Of a DNA stretch of 64,000 nt, positions 52,859 to 62,300 are shown in pieces. The stretch covers positions 2,790,001-2,854,000 of the forward strand of contig NZ_LT629786.1 of the NCBI RefSeq assembly GCF_900105675.1, in the 5' to 3' direction. Each line of letters opens with the position of its first letter. Within the stretch, counting starts at the first letter, position 1. Below the pieces are notes generated by a model, which was not told the origin of the DNA, did no database searches, and worked only from the letters and a program-made list of their open reading frames with translations. The position numbers were made by a program, and so were the translations under genes. The stretch is from Pseudomonas synxantha (GTDB lineage: Bacteria > Pseudomonadota > Gammaproteobacteria > Pseudomonadales > Pseudomonadaceae).

Positions 52859-55800
52859 ATGGCCACTCCCAGCACCTCAACCGCAACCCTGCTGCGCCGT
52901 TCCCTGTCCGAAGCCCTGGGGCAGCCCGCCGAACAGATTCCCCTGGAGGCCAACCTGATTGAATGGGGGCTGGATTCAGTCACCCTGATCCGTCTCGCCG
53001 GCCAATGGCGGCGCCAGGGCCTGGCCGCGCGTTTCGCCGAGCTGGTAGCCGACCCACGCCTGTGCACGTGGCTGACGCTGCTTGATACCGCCCCCGTCGC
53101 CCCGGCCCCCGCCAACCACAGTGCGGACGACGGCCTGCCCTTCGAACTGGCGCCCATGCAACACGCCTACTGGATCGGCCGCGCCCCTGGCCAAGCCCTG
53201 GGCGGTGTGGCCGCGCACTTCTATAACGAATTCGACGGCCACGGCGTTGACCCAAGCCGCCTGGAAGCCGCGGTGCAGACCTTGCTGGCCCGCCATCCGA
53301 TGTTGCGGGCGCAGTTTCTCGACGATGGCCGCCAACAGATCCTGCCCCACAGCCCATGGCCGGGGCTGAAGGTGCATGACCTGCGCCAGGCCGATTCCGA
53401 ACAGCTGCAACAGCAACTGCAGGCCTTGCGCGCCGAGTTGTCCCATCGCCAGTTGGCGGTGGAACACGGTCAGGTGCTGGACATCCAGCTATCGCTGTTG
53501 CCCCAGGGCACACGCCTGCACCTGAACCTCGACATGCTCGCCGCCGACGCCCTGAGCCTGCGCACGCTGCTCGGTGATCTGGTGCAGTTGTACCGCCAAC
53601 AGCCCCTGCCCGCGCTGGACTACAGCTTCCCGCGCTACCTGGCCGACCTGCGCGAGGAGCAGGCCAGTCCTGAGCACCGTGAGCGCCATCGCCAAGCCCG
53701 CGACTACTGGTTGCAGCGCCTGGACGCATTGCCGGGTGCCCCACGCCTGCCGATCAAGATGCAGGGCGATGAAGGCCAGGTGCGCCGCCGTCACCACTGG
53801 CTGTCGCCGTCCCTGCGCCAGGCGTTCGAGCGTCATGCCCGCGAGCACGCCCTCACCCCGGCCATGGCCCTGGCAGCGGTGTTTTGCGAGGCCCTCGGCG
53901 CCTGGTGCGAGACGCCCGAACTACTGCTCAACCTGCCATTGTTCAACCGCACGCCGTTGCATGCCGATGTCGAACGCCTGGTCGGTGACTTCACCTCGTC
54001 GATCCTGCTGGCCTGGGATGGCCGTGTGTCCGGCTCCTTTGCCGCCCGAGCCACAGCGTTGCAACGTCGCTTCCATGGTGACGCCGCCCACAGCGCGTTT
54101 TCCGGGCTCGAGGTGTTGCGCGAACTGTCGCGCCATCGCGGTGAGCAAGTGCTGGCGCCGGTGGTGTACACCAGCGCCCTGGGCCTGGGGGAGTTGTTCG
54201 CCGAGGGTGTGCAGGAGTGTTTCGGCCAGCCGGCGTGGATCATTTCCCAGGGCCCGCAGGTGTGGCTGGACGCCCAGGTCACCGAACTGGACGGCGGCAT
54301 CCTGGTCAACCTCGATGCCCGTGAAGGGCTGTTTGCCGAGGGTGTACTGGACGGGCTGTTCGACGCCTACACCGGCCTGTTGCAGCGCCTGTGCCATGAC
54401 GCCACGGCCTGGGATCAGCCGGTACCGGCGCTGATTCCCGCCAGTCAGCTTGGCGTACGCAGTGCCGCCCAGGGCCAGCCCGCCGCGTTGCCGGTCGAGC
54501 GCCTGCACGAAGGTTTCTTCACCCAAGCGCAGTTGGCCCCGACCCTGCCGGCATTGCTGTACGGCAATCAGGCCATCACCTATGGCGAGTTAGCCAAGCG
54601 TGCACTGGGCGTCGCGGCCTATCTCGAAAGCCAAGGCGTGAAGCGCGGTGACGTGGTGGCGCTGCAATTACCCAAAGGCCCCGAGCAGGTGATCGCTGTG
54701 CTGGGCATCCTGGCGTGCAGCGCCACCTACCTGCCCATCGGCGTCGACCAGCCTGCCGCACGTTGCCGCAAGATCTGCGAGGGCGCCGGTGCGCGCTTGC
54801 TGCTCACCCAGTTGCCGGACGCTGCTAGCCCATTGCAAGCACCCCGCCGCGGTGCAATCAGCGACCTGGCCTACATCCTTTACACCTCCGGCTCCACCGG
54901 TGAGCCCAAGGGCGTGGAAATCAGCCATCTCGCCGCCGCCAACACCCTGGAGGACCTGCAACGACGCTTGCAGCTCAACCGCGATGATCGGGTCCTGGCA
55001 CTCTCGGCGCTGGAATTCGACCTGTCGGTGTTCGACCTGTTTGCCCCGCTGGCCTGCGGTGCGGCGGTGATCCTGATCGAGCCCGACGCCCAGCGCGACG
55101 CGCCACGCTGGCGCGAACTGGCGGTGCAGCACCGCGCCAGCGTGCTCAATTGCGTGCCGGCGCTGCTCGACATGCTGCTCGGCTGCGCCGACGCGCCGCT
55201 GCCCTTGCGCGCCGTCTTGCTCGGCGGTGACAAGGTCGCGCCGCAGCTGGCGCCGCGCCTGTGGGCCCAAGCCCCCGGTTGCCGCTTCATGGCCCTGGGC
55301 GGTGCAACGGAAGCGGCGATTCACTCAACGCTGTTCGAAGTCGTGCCCGGCCAGGCGCTGCACTGGCATTGCCTGCCCTATGGCAAGCCACTGGATAACG
55401 TCAGCCTGCGCGTCGTCGACCCGCATGGCCATGACTGCCCGGACTGGGTGGCCGGCGAACTGTGGATCGGCGGTGCCGGGGTGGCCGAGGGCTACCGGGG
55501 CGATGCGCTGCGCAGTGCCGAACGCTTTGTGCACTACCAGGGCCTGCGCTGGTACCGCACCGGCGACAGTGCGCGCTACCACCCCGACGGCACGGTGGAG
55601 TTCCTTGGGCGGACCGACTTCCAACTCAAGCTGCACGGCTACCGTATCGAAGCCGGTGAAGTGGAACACGCGCTGCTGGCCTGCCCCGGCGTCGAGCAGG
55701 CAGTGGCGCTGCTCGCCGGCCAGCACCTGGCGGCGGTGGTGCGCCTGGCGAATGGCCCAGCGCAACCCACCCCACTGGCGTTCCCGCGCCTGGCCGAGCA

Positions 55801-58800
55801 TCTGCCGGCCTATATGATTCCCAGCCTGATCCTGGGCTGCGCGCAATGGCCTCTGACGACCAATGGCAAGGTGGATCGCAAGGTCCTCAACGGCTGGCTG
55901 GCGGAACACAGCGGCGCCGCCCCGGACCAGCTGTCACCGCCCTGTGGCCCCATCGAGCAACAGGTTGCCCACGCCTGGCAGCAGTTGCTCGGCTGTGGTG
56001 AAGTCTGTCGTGAGCACAGCTTCTTCGCCTTGGGTGGCGACTCCCTGAGCGCCACGCGCCTGGTGCGCCTGCTGGCCGAGCAAGGCCTGGGCGGCGCACG
56101 CATCGCCCGGGTGTTTGCCCAGCCGGTGCTGGCGCAGTTTTGCGAAGGCCTGCATCAACAGGCCCATATCCAGCCACCACGCACCCTGGTGCCGGACCTC
56201 GCCCAGCGCCATGCGCCCTTCCCCATCACCGAGGTGCAGCAGGCCTACTGGCTGGGCCGCGACCCAAGCCTGGTGCTGGGCGGTGTGAGTTGCCACTTCT
56301 ACCGCGAATACGACGTCGAGGACCTCGACCTGCCACGCCTGCAACACGCACTCGGGCGCCTGATCGAACGCCACGAAATGCTGCGCGCCGTGTTCGATCA
56401 AGCGGGCCAGGCGCGCATCCTCCCCGTGGTGCCGACCTTCGTGATCGGCCAAGGCTACGCCTGCATCGAGGACCTGCGCGAACACTGTGCCCACCGCGTG
56501 TTCGATCCTGCCCACTGGCCGCTGTTCGATGTGCAGGCAGTGACCCAGGGCCGGCATACGCGACTGGCGATCAGCCTGGACAACCTGATCCTCGACGCCC
56601 TGAGCATCCTGCGTTTCTACGCCGAACTCGACGCGCTGTATCGCGAGCCGACGCTGACCCTGGCGCCGCTGGAACTGTCGTTTCGCGACTATCAGCTGCA
56701 GGCCGGCGTGGAACCTGCCGAACGGCTCGCCGCGCAACGTTTCTGGCAGGCACGTCTGCCCCAATTGCCGCCACACCCGCAACTGCCCCTGGCGACCGAT
56801 CCTGCCAGCCTGGGCCGACCACGCTTCGAACGCCTGCAAGGGCAGGTCAAGGCGGGGGCGTGGCAAGCGATCCTGGCCAACGCCCAACAGCATGGCCTGA
56901 CCGCTTCGGCAGTGCTGCTCTGTGCGTTTGCCGAAACCCTGGGCCGCTGGAGTGCGCGCCCGGACCTGAGCCTGAACCTCACGCTGTTCGATCGCCGCCC
57001 GGTGCACCCGCAGATCGATCAGATCATGGGCGATTTCACCTCCCTGACCCTGCTCGGTTATGTGCCCGTGGCAGGCGAACGCTGGATCGACCGTGCACGG
57101 CGCACCCAGCAGCATCTGGGCGAGGCCCTGGAGCACCGCTGCATTGGTTCCGTCAGCCTGTTGCGCCAACTGGCGAGGGACAGTGGCGAACAACAGGCGA
57201 GCATGCCGGTGGTATTTACCAGCGCCCTGGGCGTGCCGGATGGCACTGCCGCGCCGGTGGACGGCCCATTCGCCCGGCAGGTATTCGGCCTGACCCAGAC
57301 CCCACAGGTGTGGCTCGACCATCAGGTGGTGGAAGCCGACGGCGGCATCGCCCTGAACTGGGACCGGGTGGTCGGCCTGTTCCCCGACGGCCTCGTCGAA
57401 GCGATGTTCGACGCCTACCTGGGCAGCCTCCACTGGCTCGCCGAACACCCCTGGGACAGCGCCCCGCCGGATCTGCTGCCAGTGGCCCAGGCCCAACTGC
57501 GCGCCCGCTTGAATGCCCCCGGCCCCGGCGTACCGGGTGACCCGACCTTGCACCAGGGCTTCTTCCAACACGCACAGCAAGCCCCGCAACGCCCGGCGTT
57601 GTTGTGGGGTGAGCATGGCCGCCTGAGTTATGGCGAACTCGCCGAGCGTGCGCTGCGCATCGCCCGCAGCCTGATGGACGCGGGCGTGACAACCGGGGAT
57701 CTGGTGGCAGTGTCCCTGGCCAAGGGACCACAACAGATCGCCAGTGTGCTGGGGGTGCTGGCAGCGGGCGCGGCCTACCTGCCGGTGGGTGTGGACCAAC
57801 CGCTACAGCGTTGCCAGCGCATCCTGCAACAGGCCGGCGTCAGCCTTATCCTCGCCGAGCACGACCCGCAATTACCCGGGGTCAAGCACCTCAAGCCGTC
57901 CCAGGCGCAAAGCGTCGAACCGCTGCACGCGCCGTTGCCCGTGAGCGCCGGCCAGTTGGCCTATGTGATCTATACCTCGGGCTCCACCGGCCAGCCCAAG
58001 GGCGTGGAAATCACCCATCGCGCCGCGATGAACACCGTGGCCGAGATCAACCGCGGCTACGGCGTCGACGCCTCGGACCGTGGCCTGGCGCTGTCGGCCC
58101 TGGACTTCGACCTGTCGGTGTATGACCTGTTCGGCCTGCTCTCGGTGGGCGGCGCCCTGGTGTTGATTGATGAAGACCAGCGCCGCGACGCCCGCGCCTG
58201 GCTCAAGGCCCTGCAACATCACAGCGTAAGCCTGTGGAACAGCGTGCCGGCGTTGCTCGACATGCTGCTCGAAGCCAACGCGGTGGAGCAACAACCCCTG
58301 GCACTGAAGGTGGCGCTGCTGTCAGGCGACTGGATCGGCCTCGACCTGCCGCAACGCCTGCGGCAACAGGCCCCGGACTGCCGCTTTATCGCCCTCGGTG
58401 GCGCGACCGAAGCGGCGATCTGGTCCAACCATTTCGAGGTACGGCAGCCGCTGCCGGGCTGGCGTTCGATCCCCTATGGCGTGCCACTGGCGAACCAGGC
58501 TTACCGCGTGGTGGACGCCCTTGGCCGCGACTGCCCGGACTGGGTCACGGGGGAGTTGTGGATCGGCGGTGACGGCGTCGCCCGTGGCTACCGCCATGCG
58601 CCGCAATTGAATGCCGAGCGCTTCGTCAACGGCTGGTACCGCACCGGCGACCTGGGCCGCTATCGCCCCGACGGCTTGCTGGAATTCCTCGGCCGCGCTG
58701 ACACCCAGGTGAAGCTGCGCGGCCATCGCATCGAGCTGGGCGAAGTCGAAGCGGCCCTGGCCGCTCACCCCTGCGTGAACCAGGCCGTGGCGTTGGTCGC

Positions 58801-59269
58801 GGACCAGCGCTTGCTCGCCGCCGTCGCTGCCAGCACCTGCGCCGAAGTGCTGGCCCTGCACCTGGAGCAGTGCCTGCCCGCGTATATGCGCCCGGAACAG
58901 ATCCTGGTGCTCGATCGCCTGCCCTTGAGCAGCAACGGCAAGGTCGATCGCCGCGCCTTGCTCGCGCCGCTGGCCGCCGCTGCCCATTCACGCCCCACGC
59001 TGGATGAAACGCCGTTGAGCACCACTGAACAGCTGGTCGCCGAGCTGTGGCAGCAGTTGCTCAACGTGCCCTGCGTGTCGCGCCACGACAACTTCTTCCG
59101 CCTCGGCGGCGACAGCCTGCTGGCCACACGTTTTCTCGAAATGCTGCGCAGCCGCATCGGCGTGGAACTGCCCATGGGCCAGTTGTTCGGCGCCGCCAGC
59201 CTGCTCGAAGTGGCGCAAACCCTCGAGCGCCAGCCCGCCCCGCACCCCATTGAAGAGGGCGTCATCTGA
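52859..59269 (+). CDS. Thiazoline-forming NRPS 1: ArCP-Cy-A-PCP-Cy-A-PCP
   Basis: 2136 residues. An N-terminal aryl carrier domain (pantetheine Ser40 in WGLDSVTLI) would carry salicylate or a similar acid activated by a separate ligase. Cyclization domain 1 has DMLAAD near 224. Adenylation domain 1 (YTSGSTGEPKG near 674) gives specificity residues D-L-F-N-L-G-L-I. Carrier Ser is near 1062. Cyclization domain 2 has DNLILD near 1240. Adenylation domain 2 (near 1704) gives D-L-Y-N-L-S-L-I, the classic cysteine code. The last carrier Ser is near 2086 and the C-terminus ends HPIEEGVI. Domains were assigned from motifs. The weak ribosome site before 52859 is the only plausible start. Confidence 0.93.
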   Translation: MATPSTSTATLLRRSLSEALGQPAEQIPLEANLIEWGLDSVTLIRLAGQWRRQGLAARFAELVADPRLCTWLTLLDTAPVAPAPANHSADDGLPFELAPMQHAYWIGRAPGQALGGVAAHFYNEFDGHGVDPSRLEAAVQTLLARHPMLRAQFLDDGRQQILPHSPWPGLKVHDLRQADSEQLQQQLQALRAELSHRQLAVEHGQVLDIQLSLLPQGTRLHLNLDMLAADALSLRTLLGDLVQLYRQQPLPALDYSFPRYLADLREEQASPEHRERHRQARDYWLQRLDALPGAPRLPIKMQGDEGQVRRRHHWLSPSLRQAFERHAREHALTPAMALAAVFCEALGAWCETPELLLNLPLFNRTPLHADVERLVGDFTSSILLAWDGRVSGSFAARATALQRRFHGDAAHSAFSGLEVLRELSRHRGEQVLAPVVYTSALGLGELFAEGVQECFGQPAWIISQGPQVWLDAQVTELDGGILVNLDAREGLFAEGVLDGLFDAYTGLLQRLCHDATAWDQPVPALIPASQLGVRSAAQGQPAALPVERLHEGFFTQAQLAPTLPALLYGNQAITYGELAKRALGVAAYLESQGVKRGDVVALQLPKGPEQVIAVLGILACSATYLPIGVDQPAARCRKICEGAGARLLLTQLPDAASPLQAPRRGAISDLAYILYTSGSTGEPKGVEISHLAAANTLEDLQRRLQLNRDDRVLALSALEFDLSVFDLFAPLACGAAVILIEPDAQRDAPRWRELAVQHRASVLNCVPALLDMLLGCADAPLPLRAVLLGGDKVAPQLAPRLWAQAPGCRFMALGGATEAAIHSTLFEVVPGQALHWHCLPYGKPLDNVSLRVVDPHGHDCPDWVAGELWIGGAGVAEGYRGDALRSAERFVHYQGLRWYRTGDSARYHPDGTVEFLGRTDFQLKLHGYRIEAGEVEHALLACPGVEQAVALLAGQHLAAVVRLANGPAQPTPLAFPRLAEHLPAYMIPSLILGCAQWPLTTNGKVDRKVLNGWLAEHSGAAPDQLSPPCGPIEQQVAHAWQQLLGCGEVCREHSFFALGGDSLSATRLVRLLAEQGLGGARIARVFAQPVLAQFCEGLHQQAHIQPPRTLVPDLAQRHAPFPITEVQQAYWLGRDPSLVLGGVSCHFYREYDVEDLDLPRLQHALGRLIERHEMLRAVFDQAGQARILPVVPTFVIGQGYACIEDLREHCAHRVFDPAHWPLFDVQAVTQGRHTRLAISLDNLILDALSILRFYAELDALYREPTLTLAPLELSFRDYQLQAGVEPAERLAAQRFWQARLPQLPPHPQLPLATDPASLGRPRFERLQGQVKAGAWQAILANAQQHGLTASAVLLCAFAETLGRWSARPDLSLNLTLFDRRPVHPQIDQIMGDFTSLTLLGYVPVAGERWIDRARRTQQHLGEALEHRCIGSVSLLRQLARDSGEQQASMPVVFTSALGVPDGTAAPVDGPFARQVFGLTQTPQVWLDHQVVEADGGIALNWDRVVGLFPDGLVEAMFDAYLGSLHWLAEHPWDSAPPDLLPVAQAQLRARLNAPGPGVPGDPTLHQGFFQHAQQAPQRPALLWGEHGRLSYGELAERALRIARSLMDAGVTTGDLVAVSLAKGPQQIASVLGVLAAGAAYLPVGVDQPLQRCQRILQQAGVSLILAEHDPQLPGVKHLKPSQAQSVEPLHAPLPVSAGQLAYVIYTSGSTGQPKGVEITHRAAMNTVAEINRGYGVDASDRGLALSALDFDLSVYDLFGLLSVGGALVLIDEDQRRDARAWLKALQHHSVSLWNSVPALLDMLLEANAVEQQPLALKVALLSGDWIGLDLPQRLRQQAPDCRFIALGGATEAAIWSNHFEVRQPLPGWRSIPYGVPLANQAYRVVDALGRDCPDWVTGELWIGGDGVARGYRHAPQLNAERFVNGWYRTGDLGRYRPDGLLEFLGRADTQVKLRGHRIELGEVEAALAAHPCVNQAVALVADQRLLAAVAASTCAEVLALHLEQCLPAYMRPEQILVLDRLPLSSNGKVDRRALLAPLAAAAHSRPTLDETPLSTTEQLVAELWQQLLNVPCVSRHDNFFRLGGDSLLATRFLEMLRSRIGVELPMGQLFGAASLLEVAQTLERQPAPHPIEEGVI

Positions 59270-59307
59270 TGCCCGCACAACCTCCCCTTATCCCAGGAGC
59301 TGTCCCC

Positions 59308-62300
59308 ATGCCCGCCGCCAAACTGTTAAGCGAACTCAAGTCCCTGGGCGTCGAACTCTGGCCCCAGGATGGCCAACTCAAATTCCGTGCCCCCCAAGGC
59401 CTGCTGGACGCCGAACGCCTGGCGCAATTGCGCGAGCACAAGCAGCAGATCCTGCACCTGCTGCAAACCCAGGAGCGGCCCGAGGTGGTGGCCGACCCCT
59501 TGCAACGTCACGCACCTTTCCCGCTCACCGATGTGCAGAATGCCTACCTGCTCGGCCGCCAGTCGTCGTTCGGCTACGGTAATGTGGCGTGCCACGGTTA
59601 CCTCGAACTGAGCTGGCCGAGCCTCGACCCGCAGCAGGTGGAACAGGCGTGGAACCGCCTGATCGCCCGCCACGACATGTTGCGCGCGGTGATTGCCAGC
59701 GAAGGCTCCCAACGCGTGCTGGCCGAGGTCGCCCATTACCCGCTGGCTGTCGCGGACTTGCGCGGCGCCACTGGCGAGCAGCACCAGCATGCCGTACAAC
59801 AGATTCGCCAGGCCATGGAGCAGAAGCTCTACCCCACCGAGACCTGGCCGCTGTTCGAATTGCGCCTGAGCCGCAGCGACAGCGGCGACACCCTGCACTT
59901 TTCCATGGACTCGTTGATCGCCGACTGGGCCAGCGCGCAACTGCTGTTCAATGAGCTGGAGCAGTTGCTGCACGATCCCCAGGCCAGCTTGCCGCACCTG
60001 GACATCACCTTCCGCGACTACCTGCTGGCCGAACGCGGCCTGCTCGAAGGCAGCCGCCATCAGCGTGACCGTGACTACTGGCTGGCGCGTCTCGATGAAC
60101 TGCCCCCGGCTCCGCAACTGCCGGCGCCCCTGAGCGGCGAAGACACCACAGTGCCACGCTTCCAACGCCACTCGGCGCACCTCGATACGCAACCATGGGC
60201 CGCCCTGAAAAGAGCCGCCAGCGCCCTCGGCCTCACTCCCTCCATCGTGGTGCTCAGCGCCTATGCCGGCACCTTGCAACGCTGGAGCCAGCAACCTTCC
60301 TTCAGCCTCAACCTCACGCTGCTCAACCGTTTACCGCTGCACCCACACGTCAACCAGCTGGTGGGGGATTTCACCTCGGTCAGCCTGTTGCAGGTCAATG
60401 ATCCCCAGGGCCAGGATTTCACTGCCCAGGCACGGCAACTGGGCAACCAATTGTTCGCCGACCTGGAGCACCGGCTGTTTTCCGGCATTCAAGTGATGCG
60501 CGAAATCGGCCGCCGTCGCGGGCGTGAGGCGGCCGCCATGCCGGTGGTGTTCACCAGTGCCATAGGCCTGGCGATTGAACCGCAGGCCGCCAGCCAGCGC
60601 CGGGTAGGCTACGGCATTACCCAGACCCCGCAGGTGACCCTTGACTGCCAGGTGATGGACGACGCGAACGGCTTGCACATCCACTGGGACGTGCGCCAAG
60701 GCGTGTTCCCTGACGGTTTGGTCGAGGACATGCAGCAGGCATTCGTTGCCCAATTGCGCTTGCTGGCCTTCGACCCGGCCACCTGGGACGCGCCCATGCA
60801 AGTGCCGCTACCGGCCTGGCAACAGCGTGAACGCCTGGCCGCCAACGCCACCGCCGCGCCGCTGCCCACCGGCCGCCTGCATGACGGCCTGTTGGCCATG
60901 GCCTGGGAACGGCCACAGGCCCTGGCGGTGGTCGACGCCCACGGCAGCCTGACCTACGCAGCCCTGATGGAGCGTGCCCTGGCAGTCGCCGCAGCCCTGG
61001 GCGCCGCCGGTTGCCGCGCCCAGGAACCGGTGGCGATCCTGATGCCCAAGGGCCGCGACCAAGTGGTGGCGGCCTACGGCGTGCTGCTGGCCGGCGCCGC
61101 CTACCTGCCGCTGGACAGCAACGCCCCGGCCGCCCGCCGCGACCGCGTACTGCACAGTGCCAAGGTGCGGCATGTGCTCGGCCACTCCCAGGCCCTGCCC
61201 GACACGCCGTTACCCGAGGGTGTGCACTGGCATTCGGTGGACCAACTGGCAGCCGCCACGCCGGACTTGCCGGCACAGGACGCCGGCCCCGACGACCTCG
61301 CCTATGTGATCTACACCTCCGGCTCCACCGGCGAGCCCAAAGGCGTGATGATCAGCCACCGCGCCGCCCTCAATACCGTACAGGACATCAACCGGCGCTT
61401 TGCGGTCAACGCCGCTGACCGCGTGCTGGGCCTGGCGCAATTGAGTTTCGACTTATCGGTGTATGACCTGTTCGGCCCCCTCGCCGTGGGCGGCACCCTG
61501 GTGCTGCCGGACCCGGCACGGGGCGCCGACCCGTCGCACTGGGCCGAGCTGATACAGCGCCATCAGGTCACGCTGTGGAACTCGGTGCCGGCGCAGTTGC
61601 ACATGCTGGCCCACTACCTGCAGGCCGAGCCACGGCCCCTGGACAGCCTGCGCCTGGCGCTGTTGTCGGGTGACTGGATACCGCTGAACCTGCCGCCGCA
61701 ACTGCAAGCGCTGCTGCCGGGCCTGGCCCTGGTGGCCCTGGGCGGTGCCACCGAAGCCTCGATCTGGTCGAACCTGCACCCCATCGGCGCGATTGAACCG
61801 GCATGGCGTAGCATTCCCTACGGCCTGCCGCTGGCCAACCAGGGCTTGCGCGTGCTGGACAGCCAGTGGCGCGATGCGCCGACCTGGGTGCCGGGCGACC
61901 TGTACATCACCGGGGTCGGCCTGGCCCAGGGTTACCTCGGCGACCCGGCGTTGAGTGAGGCGCGCTTCTTCGCTCACCCCCTCGACGGCCAGCGCCTGTA
62001 TCGCACCGGTGACCGTGGCCGCTACCTGCCGGGGGGTGAGCTGGAGTTTCTCGGCCGTGACGACGGCCAGGTCAAGATCCGTGGGCACCGCGTGGAGCTG
62101 GGCGAAATCGACGCCGCACTGCTCGCCACCCCAGGCGTGGACAGCGCCGTCAGCCTGCTCAGCGGCGAGCTGCTGGCCTTTGTCACGGCGGCGCGTGTCG
62201 AACCCGAGCCGCTGCCGGGCACACCACTGCTGACGGCGGTGCAGCGTTATGCCGACAGCCAGGTCGGCAACTTTGACGCGCAGCAGGTACGCGACTATCA

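Noticed and set aside
55934..57799. A 621-codon minus-strand frame inside NRPS 1
   Set aside because: Low-complexity His/Gln/Arg-rich translation, entirely within the well-supported NRPS frame.
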